Assembly (NCBI RefSeq): GCF_039973015.1
Contig: NZ_JBDWLT010000013.1
Span: 1 to 64,000, forward strand
From: Parvibaculum sp039973015
GTDB taxonomy: Bacteria; Pseudomonadota; Alphaproteobacteria; Parvibaculales; Parvibaculaceae
Length of the DNA stretch: 64,000 nt
Reading direction: 5' to 3'
In this document: positions 34,473 through 43,550 of the stretch, piece after piece
Numbering within the stretch: position 1 is the first letter of the stretch
How the letters are laid out: every line of letters begins with the position of its first letter
Notes under the pieces: generated by a model
Seen by the model: only the letters and a program-made list of their open reading frames with translations
What the model was told of the DNA's origin: nothing
Databases searched by the model: none
Program-made: the position numbers and the translations under genes

Positions 34473-35601
34473 ATGCGCGCCGAGACGCAGACCCTCGCCG
34501 ACGAAATCAAGCAGTCGCTCGCGCTGCTGAGGAGGCATCTTTGACTGGGATGCTGCCCTTAGACGTTTCGATGAGCTGACGGCGAAAGCCGAAGACCCCG
34601 ACTTCTGGAACGATCCCGAAGAGGCCCAGGGCCTGATGCGCGAGCGCACGCGGCTGGAAGAATCGATCAACCGCTATCGCAAGCTCGAAGCCGCCCTCAA
34701 CGACAATCTCGAACTGATCGAAATGGGCGAGGCCGAGGGCGACGACGCCATCGTCGCCGAAGCCGAGGTCGCGCTCAAGGCCGCGCGTGATGAGGCGGGC
34801 GAGGCCGAGATCGAGACGCTGCTCTCCGGCGAGGCCGATGCCAACGACACCTATGTCGAAGTCCATGCGGGCGCGGGCGGCACGGAAAGCCAGGACTGGG
34901 CGCAGATGCTGTTGCGCATGTATACGCGCTGGGCGGAGCGCCGCGGCTTCAAGGTCGAGCTGATGGAGCGCCATGACGGCGAAGAGGCGGGCATCAAGTC
35001 GGCCACCATTCTCGTCAAGGGCCACAATGCCTTTGGCTGGCTGAAGACGGAGTCCGGCGTTCACCGGCTCGTGCGTATCTCGCCCTATGACAGCGCCGCG
35101 CGCCGCCACACCAGCTTCTCCTCCGTCTGGGTCTATCCGGTGGTCGACGACAAGATCGACATTGATGTGAACGAGAGCGATTGCCGCATCGATACCTATC
35201 GGGCCTCCGGTGCGGGCGGCCAGCACGTCAACACGACGGACAGCGCGGTCCGCATCACCCACATCCCGACCGGCATTGTCGTCTCCTGTCAGAACGAGCG
35301 TTCGCAGCACAAGAACCGCGCCACCGCCTGGGACATGTTGCGCGCGCGTCTCTATGAAGCCGAGCTGCAGAAGCGCGAGGAGGTGGCCAATGCCGAAGCC
35401 GCCAGCAAGACGGAGATCGGCTGGGGCCACCAGATCCGCTCCTATGTCCTTCAGCCCTATCAGATGGTGAAGGACCTGCGCACCGGCGTCGAGACCTCCG
35501 ACACGGAAGGCGTCCTTGGCGGCGACCTCGACAGGTTCATGGCCGCGTCGCTCGCCGCGCGCGTGAAGGGCGGCACGGAAGCCGTCGAGGATATCGACTA
35601 G
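34473..35601 (+). CDS. prfB: Peptide chain release factor 2 (programmed +1 frameshift)
   Basis: Ends translation at UGA and UAA. The reading frame starts at ATG 34473, runs 23 codons to an in-frame TGA (34542-34544) and continues in the +1 frame from GAC at 34543 to 35601, giving 375 aa in total. The second frame holds 'GGQ' ('GAGGQHVNTTDS') for peptidyl release and the codon-recognition segment 'ISPYDSAARRHTSF', which has SPY where E. coli RF2 has SPF. GGAAGAG precedes the start. Low RF2 favours the frameshift, so the gene regulates itself. It would normally follow PBP1A; here about 4 kb separate them. Confidence 0.97.
34530..34545 (+). promoter_or_regulatory. prfB programmed frameshift site
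   Basis: AGGAGG (34530-34535), three bases, then CTT-TGA-C (34539-34545). This is the standard arrangement: an internal Shine-Dalgarno 3 nt before the slippery CTT codon, then the in-frame UGA followed by C. Confidence 0.97.
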
Positions 35602-36029
35602 GTCAGGGCTTGGGGCAGGGTTTGACGCAGGGCTTGGGGACGCGGGGATTACTTTTTTATTTCCCCCGGCCGCCGAAATCGCTCCGCACCCGTTCGCGCT
35701 CTGGACGCATCTCCTTTTCGGCCTCCCGTTTGTGCTTAATCGCCTGTGCCGTTCCGGCACATTTCCGGTCCCGCCTCGATATACGCTGAAGCGTACCTCT
35801 CCCGTCGCGGGACACGTCTCTTCCACGGGCAGGGCGTGTCGCGCGCGCCGGCCGGGATATCCCCGGCGCGGGGATAAGTCCGCCCAATATGACGGTTTGA
35901 TGACGTTTCGATGACAGTCGGCGGGCGGATCGTGAAAACCCCAAGGTTTCTGCCACTTTCCGCGCGGGCAACGAAAGAGGCCGGAGACATGCGTCCCCGG
36001 CCTCGTTTTCCCCTCGAATTTCGTCGGCT
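35602..36029. terminator. Intergenic region with a terminator downstream of the bactofilin gene
   Basis: No gene in 428 bases. Just after prfB an imperfect direct repeat (around CAGGGCTTGGGG, 35604-35640) is seen. At 35977-36009 GAGGCCGG pairs with CCGGCCTC (inner GAC/GTC also pairs), followed by GTTTTC on the plus strand and TTTCGTT on the minus strand; it most likely ends the M23-bactofilin transcript. An Arg-rich frame across 35660-35970 has no protein-like signs. Confidence 0.65.
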
Positions 36030-36620
36030 TTACTGCGCGGCGGGCCGCTTCACCACCACGCCGCCATCGTTCACGACCACCGGGCTGTCATTGCCGGCGG
36101 CGGGGCGGGGCGTGGAGCCGAGGCCGTTGCTGCTCGCCGTGGAGGCGGGCGCTGCGGGCCGCGGTGTGGGCGATGTGCGGGCGGTCGAGCTCGACTGCTG
36201 GCTGATCGGGTCGTCCGAATGGCGGCAGGCACCTTCGAAGAACGCGCCCGTTTCCACGGCCAGCGCCTCATGCAGAATGTCGCCTTCGACATGGCAGGTC
36301 GAGGCGAGCTGAACGCGCCGTCCCCGGATCGTGCCGACCACGCGGCCGCGGATCACGATGTCGTCGGCAACCACTTCGCCGGAAATCGACGCTTTTTCGC
36401 CAATTGTCAGCGACTGGCTGCGGATATCTCCTTCCACCGTGCCATCGACCTGGATGTCGCCGGTGGCCGTCAGATTGCCATGCACCACCAGGTCGTTCGA
36501 GATGATCGACGGCGCGGTGCGCACATTGGGCCGCCTGCCGGCTGACCCGCTTGCGGGGGCCGCGGGGGCGGGTGCGGCCGCCTTGGTGTCGGTGTCTTTA
36601 TCCTTGCTTCGCGAAAACAT
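36030..36620 (-). CDS. Bactofilin
   Basis: 196-residue cytoskeletal protein. The central beta-helix (about residues 38-130) shows the repeated 'LVVHGNLTATGDIQVDGTVEGDI' type pattern with hydrophobic and glycine residues every five to six positions. The N-terminal (Ala/Pro) and C-terminal (Pro/Ser/Thr) tails are disordered. Bactofilins polymerise without nucleotide and place cell wall enzymes. Its start overlaps the end of the M23 peptidase gene by 23 nt; the pairing of a bactofilin with an M23 endopeptidase is widespread and linked to cell shape. Confidence 0.93.
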   Translation of the reverse strand: MFSRSKDKDTDTKAAAPAPAAPASGSAGRRPNVRTAPSIISNDLVVHGNLTATGDIQVDGTVEGDIRSQSLTIGEKASISGEVVADDIVIRGRVVGTIRGRRVQLASTCHVEGDILHEALAVETGAFFEGACRHSDDPISQQSSSTARTSPTPRPAAPASTASSNGLGSTPRPAAGNDSPVVVNDGGVVVKRPAAQ

Positions 36621-37968
36621 AATGCCCTGCCTCGATGAACTTGGAGGGGTTGCGAACGATACCGTCGAACCAGACCTCGTAGTGAAGATGGGGCCCGCTG
36701 CTGCGGCCAGAGGACCCGACTTTGCCTAGGACTTCACGGAATGCAATTTCCTGGCCAGCCTTGACCGAGATCTTGCCAAGATGGCCGTAACGGGTGCGGA
36801 AGCCATTGCCATGGTCGATTTCGACGATCCGGCCATAGCCGCCCTTCCAGCCCGCATAGGTCACGACGCCTGTCGCAGGCGCATAGATTGTCGCTCCGTA
36901 ATAGGCCGCCATGTCCTCGCCGGAATGGAATGCCATGCGCCCGTTGAAGGGATCGCGGCGGGAGCCGTAGCTGCTTGTCTTGCGGTAGCTCACCAGCGGT
37001 GAGGCCAACGGCATTCTCGCAATGGAATCCTCAAGATCGGCCATTTTCTTGAGGTTTTGGCTTATCCTGAAAAGCTGTTTTGCGAAGGCGCTTTCGTCGC
37101 CGCCGCCAGCCAGCGCGTCGATATCGGCAAGGTCGATGAAGGGGCCGCCCTGGGCGTCGCCGCCATTCTCCGCCGTCCGCTCCAGCATCTCCTCGGGGTT
37201 CACCACCTTGGTCATGCTGATGATGGATTTCAGCTCGCGCACCCGCCTGTCAGTCACCTCTTCCACATTGTTGATGAGGCTCTGCTGCGCTGTGTCAAGC
37301 TGGGCAAGCCGTGTATCGATTGTGGAAACGATCGAGTTGTCGGCCCCTGCGCTCCCTGCAAGGCCAGCAAAATCAATGCCTTCGCCGCTGTCTATGACAA
37401 ACGGCTCGAGGTCGGCGGTGCGCTCTGGACGGGCTGTGATATGGGCGATGTCAGGGCCCTCCGTGGCGCCGTCCACCCGCATCAGAACCGTATTGCCTTC
37501 GTCTCCCGCCGTGGTCGCGCCGGACACGGTGGCGGCGTAGCGGCGGCGCATCGTGTCGAGCTGGGAGCTCGCGGTCTGGCGCTGGCTCATCAGCGTGGCG
37601 AGCTGCTTGTGCTTTTCCTCAAGCTGATGTGTCGTCGCCAGGAAGCGCTCTTCGGTGATGACCAGCTGTCCGTTCAACTCGTCATAGGCGCCCTGAAGCT
37701 GCGCCAGACGCTCCTCATAGGCGCCCTGCATCTTGACGTAGCGCCGGTCCTTGGACGCGATGATCTGTTCCTTGAAGACCACGTTCACCGATGCGAAGGC
37801 GATCCAGCTCAGGAACGCGAATGCAATCGCCGCAAACGCGGTCTGCGTGAGCGGCGACAACGAAATGAACTGCACATGGCCATGGCTGCGGATATAGATC
37901 TGCCGCTCCACGTACATATGGCGCAAGAAATTGCGAAGTTTATCGGCCCAACCCTGCCGCTGGTGCAT
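36598..37968 (-). CDS. M23-family peptidoglycan endopeptidase, membrane-anchored
   Basis: 456 residues. A basic cytoplasmic N terminus, one membrane helix (about 45-65, 'TAFAAIAFAFLSWIAFASV'), a coiled-coil stretch (about 75-140), a linker and the LytM/M23 domain (about 325-445) with zinc ligands in 'MAFHSGEDMAA' (HxxxD) and 'GPHLHYEVW' (HxH). Both sets are intact, so it is probably active. It cuts peptide crosslinks in the wall. The ATG at 37968 follows GAGGGG; a TTG at 37977 also has AGGGG nearby. The overlapping bactofilin gene probably encodes its positioning partner. Confidence 0.92.
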   Translation of the reverse strand: MHQRQGWADKLRNFLRHMYVERQIYIRSHGHVQFISLSPLTQTAFAAIAFAFLSWIAFASVNVVFKEQIIASKDRRYVKMQGAYEERLAQLQGAYDELNGQLVITEERFLATTHQLEEKHKQLATLMSQRQTASSQLDTMRRRYAATVSGATTAGDEGNTVLMRVDGATEGPDIAHITARPERTADLEPFVIDSGEGIDFAGLAGSAGADNSIVSTIDTRLAQLDTAQQSLINNVEEVTDRRVRELKSIISMTKVVNPEEMLERTAENGGDAQGGPFIDLADIDALAGGGDESAFAKQLFRISQNLKKMADLEDSIARMPLASPLVSYRKTSSYGSRRDPFNGRMAFHSGEDMAAYYGATIYAPATGVVTYAGWKGGYGRIVEIDHGNGFRTRYGHLGKISVKAGQEIAFREVLGKVGSSGRSSGPHLHYEVWFDGIVRNPSKFIEAGHYVFAKQG

Positions 37969-38058
37969 GCCCCTCAATGCCCCTTGATCCCCATTGTTAT
38001 GTGCCTATTCCACCCCAATTTGGCACAGGCTGACAACATACGCCCGTAGAGTTTTGAT

Positions 38059-38070
38059 GTTAATGGTTAA
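38059..38070. promoter_or_regulatory. Pair of CtrA-like half-sites upstream of the M23-bactofilin operon
   Basis: Minus strand TTAACCATTAAC (38070-38059), that is two TTAAC cores 3 nt apart. CtrA usually binds TTAA-N7-TTAA or a single TTAACCAT-like half-site; here the first half-site matches TTAACCAT exactly. It lies 91-102 nt upstream of the M23 start and would tie the operon to the cell cycle. Confidence 0.35.
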
Positions 38071-38118
38071 TTTGAATTCACCATATTGCAGAAAAAGGCT
38101 CTGCCAACGAAATCGGCT

Positions 38119-38919
38119 TCATCCTGCCAAGGGCTCGTAGAAGTCGGGCTCGAGTCCCGCTGAGCTGCGTGCCTGCGCATTGAAGGGCGGTTTCAGCGCG
38201 CCGCGGAAGTGCTGCTTCACAAGCGCATGAAAGGTTTGCCGGGGCTCGATGTCGCGGGCCGTGCAGACATGGTGGAACCAGTGCGCCCCTGCAGCGACAT
38301 GGCGTTGTTCTTCCGTGTAGATCGTATCGAGCACGTCCGCGCTTGCCTTGTCCCCGGCCCGGGTGAGCCGTTCGATCATGGCGGGGGTAACATCGAGGCC
38401 CCGCGCTTCAAGCACCATCGGCACGACCGCCAGGCGTGCGAGCAGATCATGAGCCGTCTCCTCGGCTGCCTGCCACAGCCCGTCATGGGCAGGCAGGTCG
38501 CCATAGCATGCGCCAAAGGCGGCGAGCCGCTCATCGAGCATCGTGAAGTGACGTGCCTCGTCGTCGCCGACGCCGATCCAGTCGTCGAAGAACGAGCGCG
38601 GCAGGTCCGGTTGCTGGAACCGGCCCGCCATGTCAAAGGCGAGGTCGATCGCGTTGAGTTCGATATGTGCAATTGAATGGAGAAGGGCAATGCGGCCCCG
38701 TTCGCCCTTGAAGCTGCGGCGCGGCATGTCGCGGGGAAGAAGAAGTTCCGGCTTTTCAGGCCGGTTCGGCCGTTCCGGCATTGCCGCGGCGCCGTCGGCT
38801 TCGAGGCTGCCCGCCCGCCATTTCGCGGCAACCTCGCGCGCCAGTGCCGCTTTTCCGCGCGCATCGCCGCAAAGCAGGACGTCGCGCGCGGCTTGCGCAA
38901 GAGATCCCGTTTCCCTCAT
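38119..38919 (-). CDS. DUF455 ferritin-like protein
   Basis: 266 residues of the DUF455 family, which has a ferritin-like helical bundle. Likely metal ligands appear as 'HSIAHIELNAIDLAFD' (ExxH-type near residue 85), 'DDEARHFTMLDERL' (ExxRH) and 'YTEEQRHVAAGAHWF' (ExxxH). The role is unknown; a di-iron oxygenase or hydroxylase is possible from the ligands. The ATG at 38919 lies 6 nt after the stop of the bcp gene, so they are in one operon, which suggests a link to oxidative stress. Confidence 0.85.
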   Translation of the reverse strand: MRETGSLAQAARDVLLCGDARGKAALAREVAAKWRAGSLEADGAAAMPERPNRPEKPELLLPRDMPRRSFKGERGRIALLHSIAHIELNAIDLAFDMAGRFQQPDLPRSFFDDWIGVGDDEARHFTMLDERLAAFGACYGDLPAHDGLWQAAEETAHDLLARLAVVPMVLEARGLDVTPAMIERLTRAGDKASADVLDTIYTEEQRHVAAGAHWFHHVCTARDIEPRQTFHALVKQHFRGALKPPFNAQARSSAGLEPDFYEPLAG

Positions 38920-38925
38920 CGCAGC

Positions 38926-39507
38926 TTATATACCCTTTGCCGCCGTCAGCACTTCTTCGGCATGACCGTTCACCTTGACCTTCGGCCAGACCTGCCGGAT
39001 CACGCCTTTCTCGTCGATCAGGAAAGTGGTGCGGTTGATACCCATGAACTTGCGGCCATAGAGGCTCTTCTCGGCCCAGACGCCATAGGCTTCGAGCATC
39101 TTGCCGTCCTCGTCCGAAAGCAGCCTGACGGTGAGGTTGTGCTTGTCGCGAAACTTGCAGTGCTTCTCGATCGTGTCCTTCGAGATGCCGAGCACGACCG
39201 TATTGGCCGCATCGAACTTTTTCTTCAGCGCGCTGAATGCGATGCCTTCTGTCGTGCAACCGGGGGTATCGTCCTTAGGGTAGAAATAGAGAACAGCCTT
39301 CTTCCCCGCGAGAGATTTCAGCGAAACGGTGGAGCCGTCGTCGGCGGGAAGGGAAAAGGCGGGTGCCTTGCTGTCCGCCTGCGGGAGGCCGGCATCGGCG
39401 GGCTTGGCTTTTGGCTTGGCTGCCGGTTTTTTCGCGGCAGGCTTCCGGGCAGCGGGCTTGGCCTTCGTTGCTGTCTTTGGGTTTTTGGGGGTCGCTGCCT
39501 TCGCCAT
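38926..39507 (-). CDS. bcp: Thioredoxin-dependent peroxiredoxin (Bcp/PrxQ) with Lys/Ala-rich head
   Basis: Reduces peroxides. The peroxidatic cysteine is in 'PKDDTPGCTTEGIAFS'. The resolving cysteine found five residues later in many Bcp proteins is missing, although another cysteine lies further on ('EKHCKFRDK'). The ATG at 39507 has GGAGG 9 nt upstream. Before the domain is a basic head of about 45 residues made of repeated Ala-Ala-Lys-Pro ('KPAARKPAAKKPAAKPKAK'), similar in composition to histone H1 tails, so it may bind nucleic acid or the envelope. Total 193 aa against about 155 for E. coli Bcp. Confidence 0.92.
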   Translation of the reverse strand: MAKAATPKNPKTATKAKPAARKPAAKKPAAKPKAKPADAGLPQADSKAPAFSLPADDGSTVSLKSLAGKKAVLYFYPKDDTPGCTTEGIAFSALKKKFDAANTVVLGISKDTIEKHCKFRDKHNLTVRLLSDEDGKMLEAYGVWAEKSLYGRKFMGINRTTFLIDEKGVIRQVWPKVKVNGHAEEVLTAAKGI

Positions 39508-39736
39508 TTCCGTGCCTCCTTGTTGCCGTTTATCTGCTCGCGCGTCTCCGCGGCGGCTCAATATGGTCGTTCGCCTTTCGTCTGGCCAGCGCGTTAAGCC
39601 TCGCTTGCGAAATGCGGGGTGCCTGCTGGCAAAAATGCAGACTTCGCCGGGGGGAGGGGATAAAACCTCCTGACTCGCTTTCGCCTCAATTATGCGGTTT
39701 TCATAGCGTGGCAAGCGAGAGGAGCAGCAGCCTTTC

Positions 39737-42700
39737 TTGATCCGTCGTAGTAGCAAGATTTTATTGGAAGTGGTGGGTGTCGCCGTCGCCGTGACGGCCA
39801 CGCTTTTTGCCGTTCTCGCATGGCAGCTTTCATCCGGTCCCGTCTCCCTTTCCCTTCTCAACCAGATGATTGAGGACGCAACCGCCCCCGAGCTCCAGGG
39901 CGGAAGGCTCGACATTGGGGATACGGTTCTCATCTGGTCGGCTGAAGACAGGGAACTCTCGCTCCGGCTTCGCGATGTGCGTCTCACTGGTGCCGACGGA
40001 AACCGGGTTGCCGGCGTACCGGAGGTTGCCTTCGATGTAAGCATGCCCGCGCTCCTCCGTGGCACCCTGGCACCCAAAGGTGTGGAACTGTTCGGCGTAC
40101 GCGCCACCGTTCTCCGTCGTCCTGGCACGGGGATAACTTTGGCGTTGGCCGGATCCGACGGCGACGCCCCCGATCCCGATACACCATCCGTTGTCGGCCC
40201 AATGCTCGAAGCCCTTATCTCGGAAGGCGACACGTCCTCGCCGCTCGGCTACCTGTCGCGCTTCGGCATACGTAATGCCGAGCTTCGCTTCGTCGATGAA
40301 GTAAACGGTCTTACATTCGATGCGCCCGACGCGAACCTGATCATCTACAAGGGCGGCGGCGGCCTTGCCGGCGTTCTTCATGCGAAAGTCGCCATCGGGG
40401 ATACGATGGCGACACTCGAAATGAACGGTGAACTGTCCGCTGGAGCCGACGAAGCGAATATCGAGGCGAGCATCGCCGATCTCGTGCCTGCCGCCCTGGC
40501 GCGCACCGCACCCTCGCTGTCGGACTATGGAATTTTCAATGCGCCGCTCTTTGCCGATGGCGAGTTGCGTATCGGTCGGGACGGTGCGCTTCGTTCTGGC
40601 CACCTTGCAGTCCGCGCTGGGGCCGGGGAGATCGACCTTCCCGCGCCCTGGAATACGACCATCCCGCTTGAGGCCGCCGAGGGCGATGTCACCATCGACG
40701 GATTGTTGCAGCGGTTGAAGCTCGAAAAGCTGGTGGTGAAGGCGGGCCCGCACGAGGCATCGCTGGGCGGTACCGTGGATTACCGGGTTCGCAAGGGGTT
40801 TGACATTTCCTCGGCGCGGGTCGCTCTCGTCGCGGACAAGTTTCATACCGAGGTTCCCGGTTTCTTTGTCGGACCTGTCGATCTCGAAAAGGCGACGCTG
40901 AAGGCGGATATCGATTTCGATGCCTTGAGCGCGGATATCGAGGAACTCTTTGTCGGTACGGGCGGTGGCGGTATCCGCCTGGCGGGCCAGATCGCCAATG
41001 CTGATCGTTCGCCCCTCGTGAAGATCAAGGGCGGCATTGATCCCATGCCTTTCGAGTCATTGAAGGCGATATGGCCGCTCCCCCTCGCAAAAGGAGCGCG
41101 CGAATGGGTTGGTAAAAATCTTTTGGGCGGTACGGTCGATAGCGGCTCTTTCGACATCGACCTTGCGGGCGGCATGATTGCCGATGCCGCCGACCATATC
41201 CCTTTGTCCGACGAAAATATCCGGTTCGAGTTCACCGCCTCCGGCCAGACCATGCATTATCTCGGTGATTTGCCGCCGATGGTGGAGGTTCAGGCTCGCG
41301 GTCGCGTCCTGGGTGATCGCTTTGATGCATGGGTGCCATCCGCCGTCATCCGCCAGGAGAGCAAGGGCGACGTCACGATCGGCGACGGCCATTTCTACAA
41401 TGACGAGCTAAGCCGGAAGGGGGCGCCCGGGCATATCCTTTTCAAGGCGTCCGGCGCCACTGCGGATGTGCTCGGTGTACTCGACCATGAACCTCTGCAC
41501 TTCATCCGCGATTTCGGGATCGATCCCGCGCAAGTAGGGGGAAGCGGGTCTCTCGAGGGCGAGATTTCCCTGCCTCTCGTGAAGCACGTGCAGATGGAGC
41601 AGGTGGACTTCTCGGGTAAGGCGCATATCGAAAACGCTTCGATACCGAACATCCGCGAGAATCTCTCGCTGACGGCCGGTACGCTCGACATGACGGTGAA
41701 CCGGAGCGGGCTCACCGCGACGGGGCCCATCGTTCTCAACGGTGCGGCGAGCGTGAACCTCGAATGGAAAGAAAGTTTCAGTCCCGAAGTTACACCCGGT
41801 TCCGTCTACCGTTTGCGCGGTGAAGTGGATGACGAGGCCCTTTCCGCCATGGGGCTGAAACTCAGCCAGTTCGTTTCCGGGCCTGCCCTGGTCGACGCGA
41901 CGATCATGGGCGATGGCAGTAACGTCGACCGGGCTTCGGTGAAGGCGGATTTGAAGAATGCTGTCGCGAAACTCGACGATGCATCCTGGCGCAAGGAACC
42001 GGGGGTGCCGGCGATGGCGAATTTCGATGTGCTCATCCAGGAAGATGGCGGTTATCGGCTGTCCGACTTCGTGCTGAGCGGGGAGGGGATAAGTGCCAGC
42101 GGCAATTTCACCATTGGCACCGGTGGGCGCCTGATCGCTGCCGATTTTCCAACGGTAAAGCTTGGTCCCGACAACGATTTCAGCTTCAAGGCCGGTCCGG
42201 CCGAAAACGCTGCGCTTGAAATGAGCATACGCGGGCAGCGCTTCGACGCGCGGCACGCTCTCGGCAATCTCTTTTCCGGCGGTGAGGGAATGCGGGAAGA
42301 GGCCGGAAGCGCGAGTGAAACGAGCGAGGCAATCTTGCTGGAAGATGTGCCCCTCGCCGACCCGCTGCGGCGCACGGCCTTCCGCGCCGATATCGGCACG
42401 GCGGTGGGCAACCACGGCACCAGCTTCAACAATGTCCGCCTGGATATGGTTGAGGTCGAAAATACGCTCTGGTCGATGGATGTGACGGCGACCGGCGAAG
42501 AGGGAAAGCCGGTCAGCTTCAAGGTCGGGCGGGACGGGGAGAGCGCGCGTCACCTGGAAATGACGTCGGGTAACGCCGGCGCGATCTTTCGGGGCCTCGA
42601 TTTCACGCGAAGCATCCACGGCGGAATTCTTGATGTGAAAGGTGTTTATGATGACAGCAAGCCGGGTTCGCCGCTGAGCGGCACGTTGACGATCGAGGAT

Positions 42701-43300
42701 TTCCGGATCGTGGATGCACCGGTTCTTGCGAATATTCTGACCGTCGGCTCCCTGACCGGCATTGGCGATACGCTGCGCGGCGACGGCATCCTCTTCACGC
42801 GCCTTGAGGTGCCATTCTCGATGACGGAAAGCCGTGTTCGCCTGAATGATGCCCGGATGTCCGGCCCGGCCATTGGCCTCACGATGGAAGGCCAGATTGA
42901 CCGCGCTAGCGACCAGATCGACATGGAGGGAACGCTCGTTCCCGCATACACGATCAATTCCTTCCTTGGAAACGTCCCCGTGATAGGCCCGATAATCGTC
43001 GGTCGCGAAGGCGAGGGGATCTTTGCCATTACTTATAGCGTGCGGGGACAAACTGACGACCCCACTGTGGTGGTGAACCCGCTATCGGCAATTGCGCCCG
43101 GCTTCCTGCGCCGCATTTTCGAGTTCGGAGAAAACATGCCGCCCGAGCCGCAGAATCCGGTTTCGCCAACCGGTAAGTCGGCGCCCGCGAAGGTTGTGCC
43201 TTCGTTACCGGATACGCCGGCGGCATCGGAAGAAGAAGCGGAAATCCCCGCTTCGCCTCGGAGCGAAGCCGAGCCGGCCTCTGTTGCACCGCAAAATTAG
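39737..43300 (+). CDS. AsmA/YhdP-like protein (DUF3971), 1187 aa
   Basis: A giant envelope protein with one N-terminal membrane helix (about residues 10-30, 'VVGVAVAVTATLFAVLAW') and a long repetitive beta-rich body. The C-terminal AsmA-like region holds 'GSLTGIGDTLRGDGILFTRLE' and 'GNVPVIGPIIVGREGEGIFAITYSV', typical of the YhdP/TamB group that forms lipid-carrying bridges between the membranes. The tail is Pro/Ala/Glu-rich. The TTG at 39737 is the best start, with AGAGGAG about 13 nt upstream. It is divergent from bcp. Transport of phospholipid to the outer membrane is likely from homologues. Confidence 0.85.
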   Translation: MIRRSSKILLEVVGVAVAVTATLFAVLAWQLSSGPVSLSLLNQMIEDATAPELQGGRLDIGDTVLIWSAEDRELSLRLRDVRLTGADGNRVAGVPEVAFDVSMPALLRGTLAPKGVELFGVRATVLRRPGTGITLALAGSDGDAPDPDTPSVVGPMLEALISEGDTSSPLGYLSRFGIRNAELRFVDEVNGLTFDAPDANLIIYKGGGGLAGVLHAKVAIGDTMATLEMNGELSAGADEANIEASIADLVPAALARTAPSLSDYGIFNAPLFADGELRIGRDGALRSGHLAVRAGAGEIDLPAPWNTTIPLEAAEGDVTIDGLLQRLKLEKLVVKAGPHEASLGGTVDYRVRKGFDISSARVALVADKFHTEVPGFFVGPVDLEKATLKADIDFDALSADIEELFVGTGGGGIRLAGQIANADRSPLVKIKGGIDPMPFESLKAIWPLPLAKGAREWVGKNLLGGTVDSGSFDIDLAGGMIADAADHIPLSDENIRFEFTASGQTMHYLGDLPPMVEVQARGRVLGDRFDAWVPSAVIRQESKGDVTIGDGHFYNDELSRKGAPGHILFKASGATADVLGVLDHEPLHFIRDFGIDPAQVGGSGSLEGEISLPLVKHVQMEQVDFSGKAHIENASIPNIRENLSLTAGTLDMTVNRSGLTATGPIVLNGAASVNLEWKESFSPEVTPGSVYRLRGEVDDEALSAMGLKLSQFVSGPALVDATIMGDGSNVDRASVKADLKNAVAKLDDASWRKEPGVPAMANFDVLIQEDGGYRLSDFVLSGEGISASGNFTIGTGGRLIAADFPTVKLGPDNDFSFKAGPAENAALEMSIRGQRFDARHALGNLFSGGEGMREEAGSASETSEAILLEDVPLADPLRRTAFRADIGTAVGNHGTSFNNVRLDMVEVENTLWSMDVTATGEEGKPVSFKVGRDGESARHLEMTSGNAGAIFRGLDFTRSIHGGILDVKGVYDDSKPGSPLSGTLTIEDFRIVDAPVLANILTVGSLTGIGDTLRGDGILFTRLEVPFSMTESRVRLNDARMSGPAIGLTMEGQIDRASDQIDMEGTLVPAYTINSFLGNVPVIGPIIVGREGEGIFAITYSVRGQTDDPTVVVNPLSAIAPGFLRRIFEFGENMPPEPQNPVSPTGKSAPAKVVPSLPDTPAASEEEAEIPASPRSEAEPASVAPQN

Positions 43301-43513
43301 ACTTCTCTGTCAAATTTAGATTGCGGAGTTCAACTCCGCAGATATGATTTTCCCATTGGCGTTGGGCGCGGCTCTGGATGGAGGGCAAGCATATCTTCCA
43401 TCCTCAGCGCGACGACTGCCGCCGAATGAAATATGGAACAAGCGGCAGGCAATAGCCGCGGAACGCCAAACAACAAGAAGAAGAATGAGAAGAATAAGGG
43501 AGCGTTCAGGAAG

Positions 43514-43550
43514 AGCCCTCTCCGGAAGCGGAGAGGGCTGACTTCTTTTT
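43514..43550 (+). terminator. Intrinsic terminator
   Basis: A perfect 11-bp stem (43514-43524 with 43529-43539) with a GAAG loop is followed by GACTTCTTTTT on the plus strand. It lies 214 nt after the AsmA-like stop. On the minus strand no T-run follows, so tyrS may end elsewhere. A smaller stem (TGCGGAG...CTCCGCA) is at 43321-43340. Confidence 0.85.

Noticed and set aside
35657..35990. Arg-rich frames between prfB and the bactofilin gene
   Set aside because: Overlapping frames on both strands with no family likeness; the region holds a terminator and no gene-like signal.
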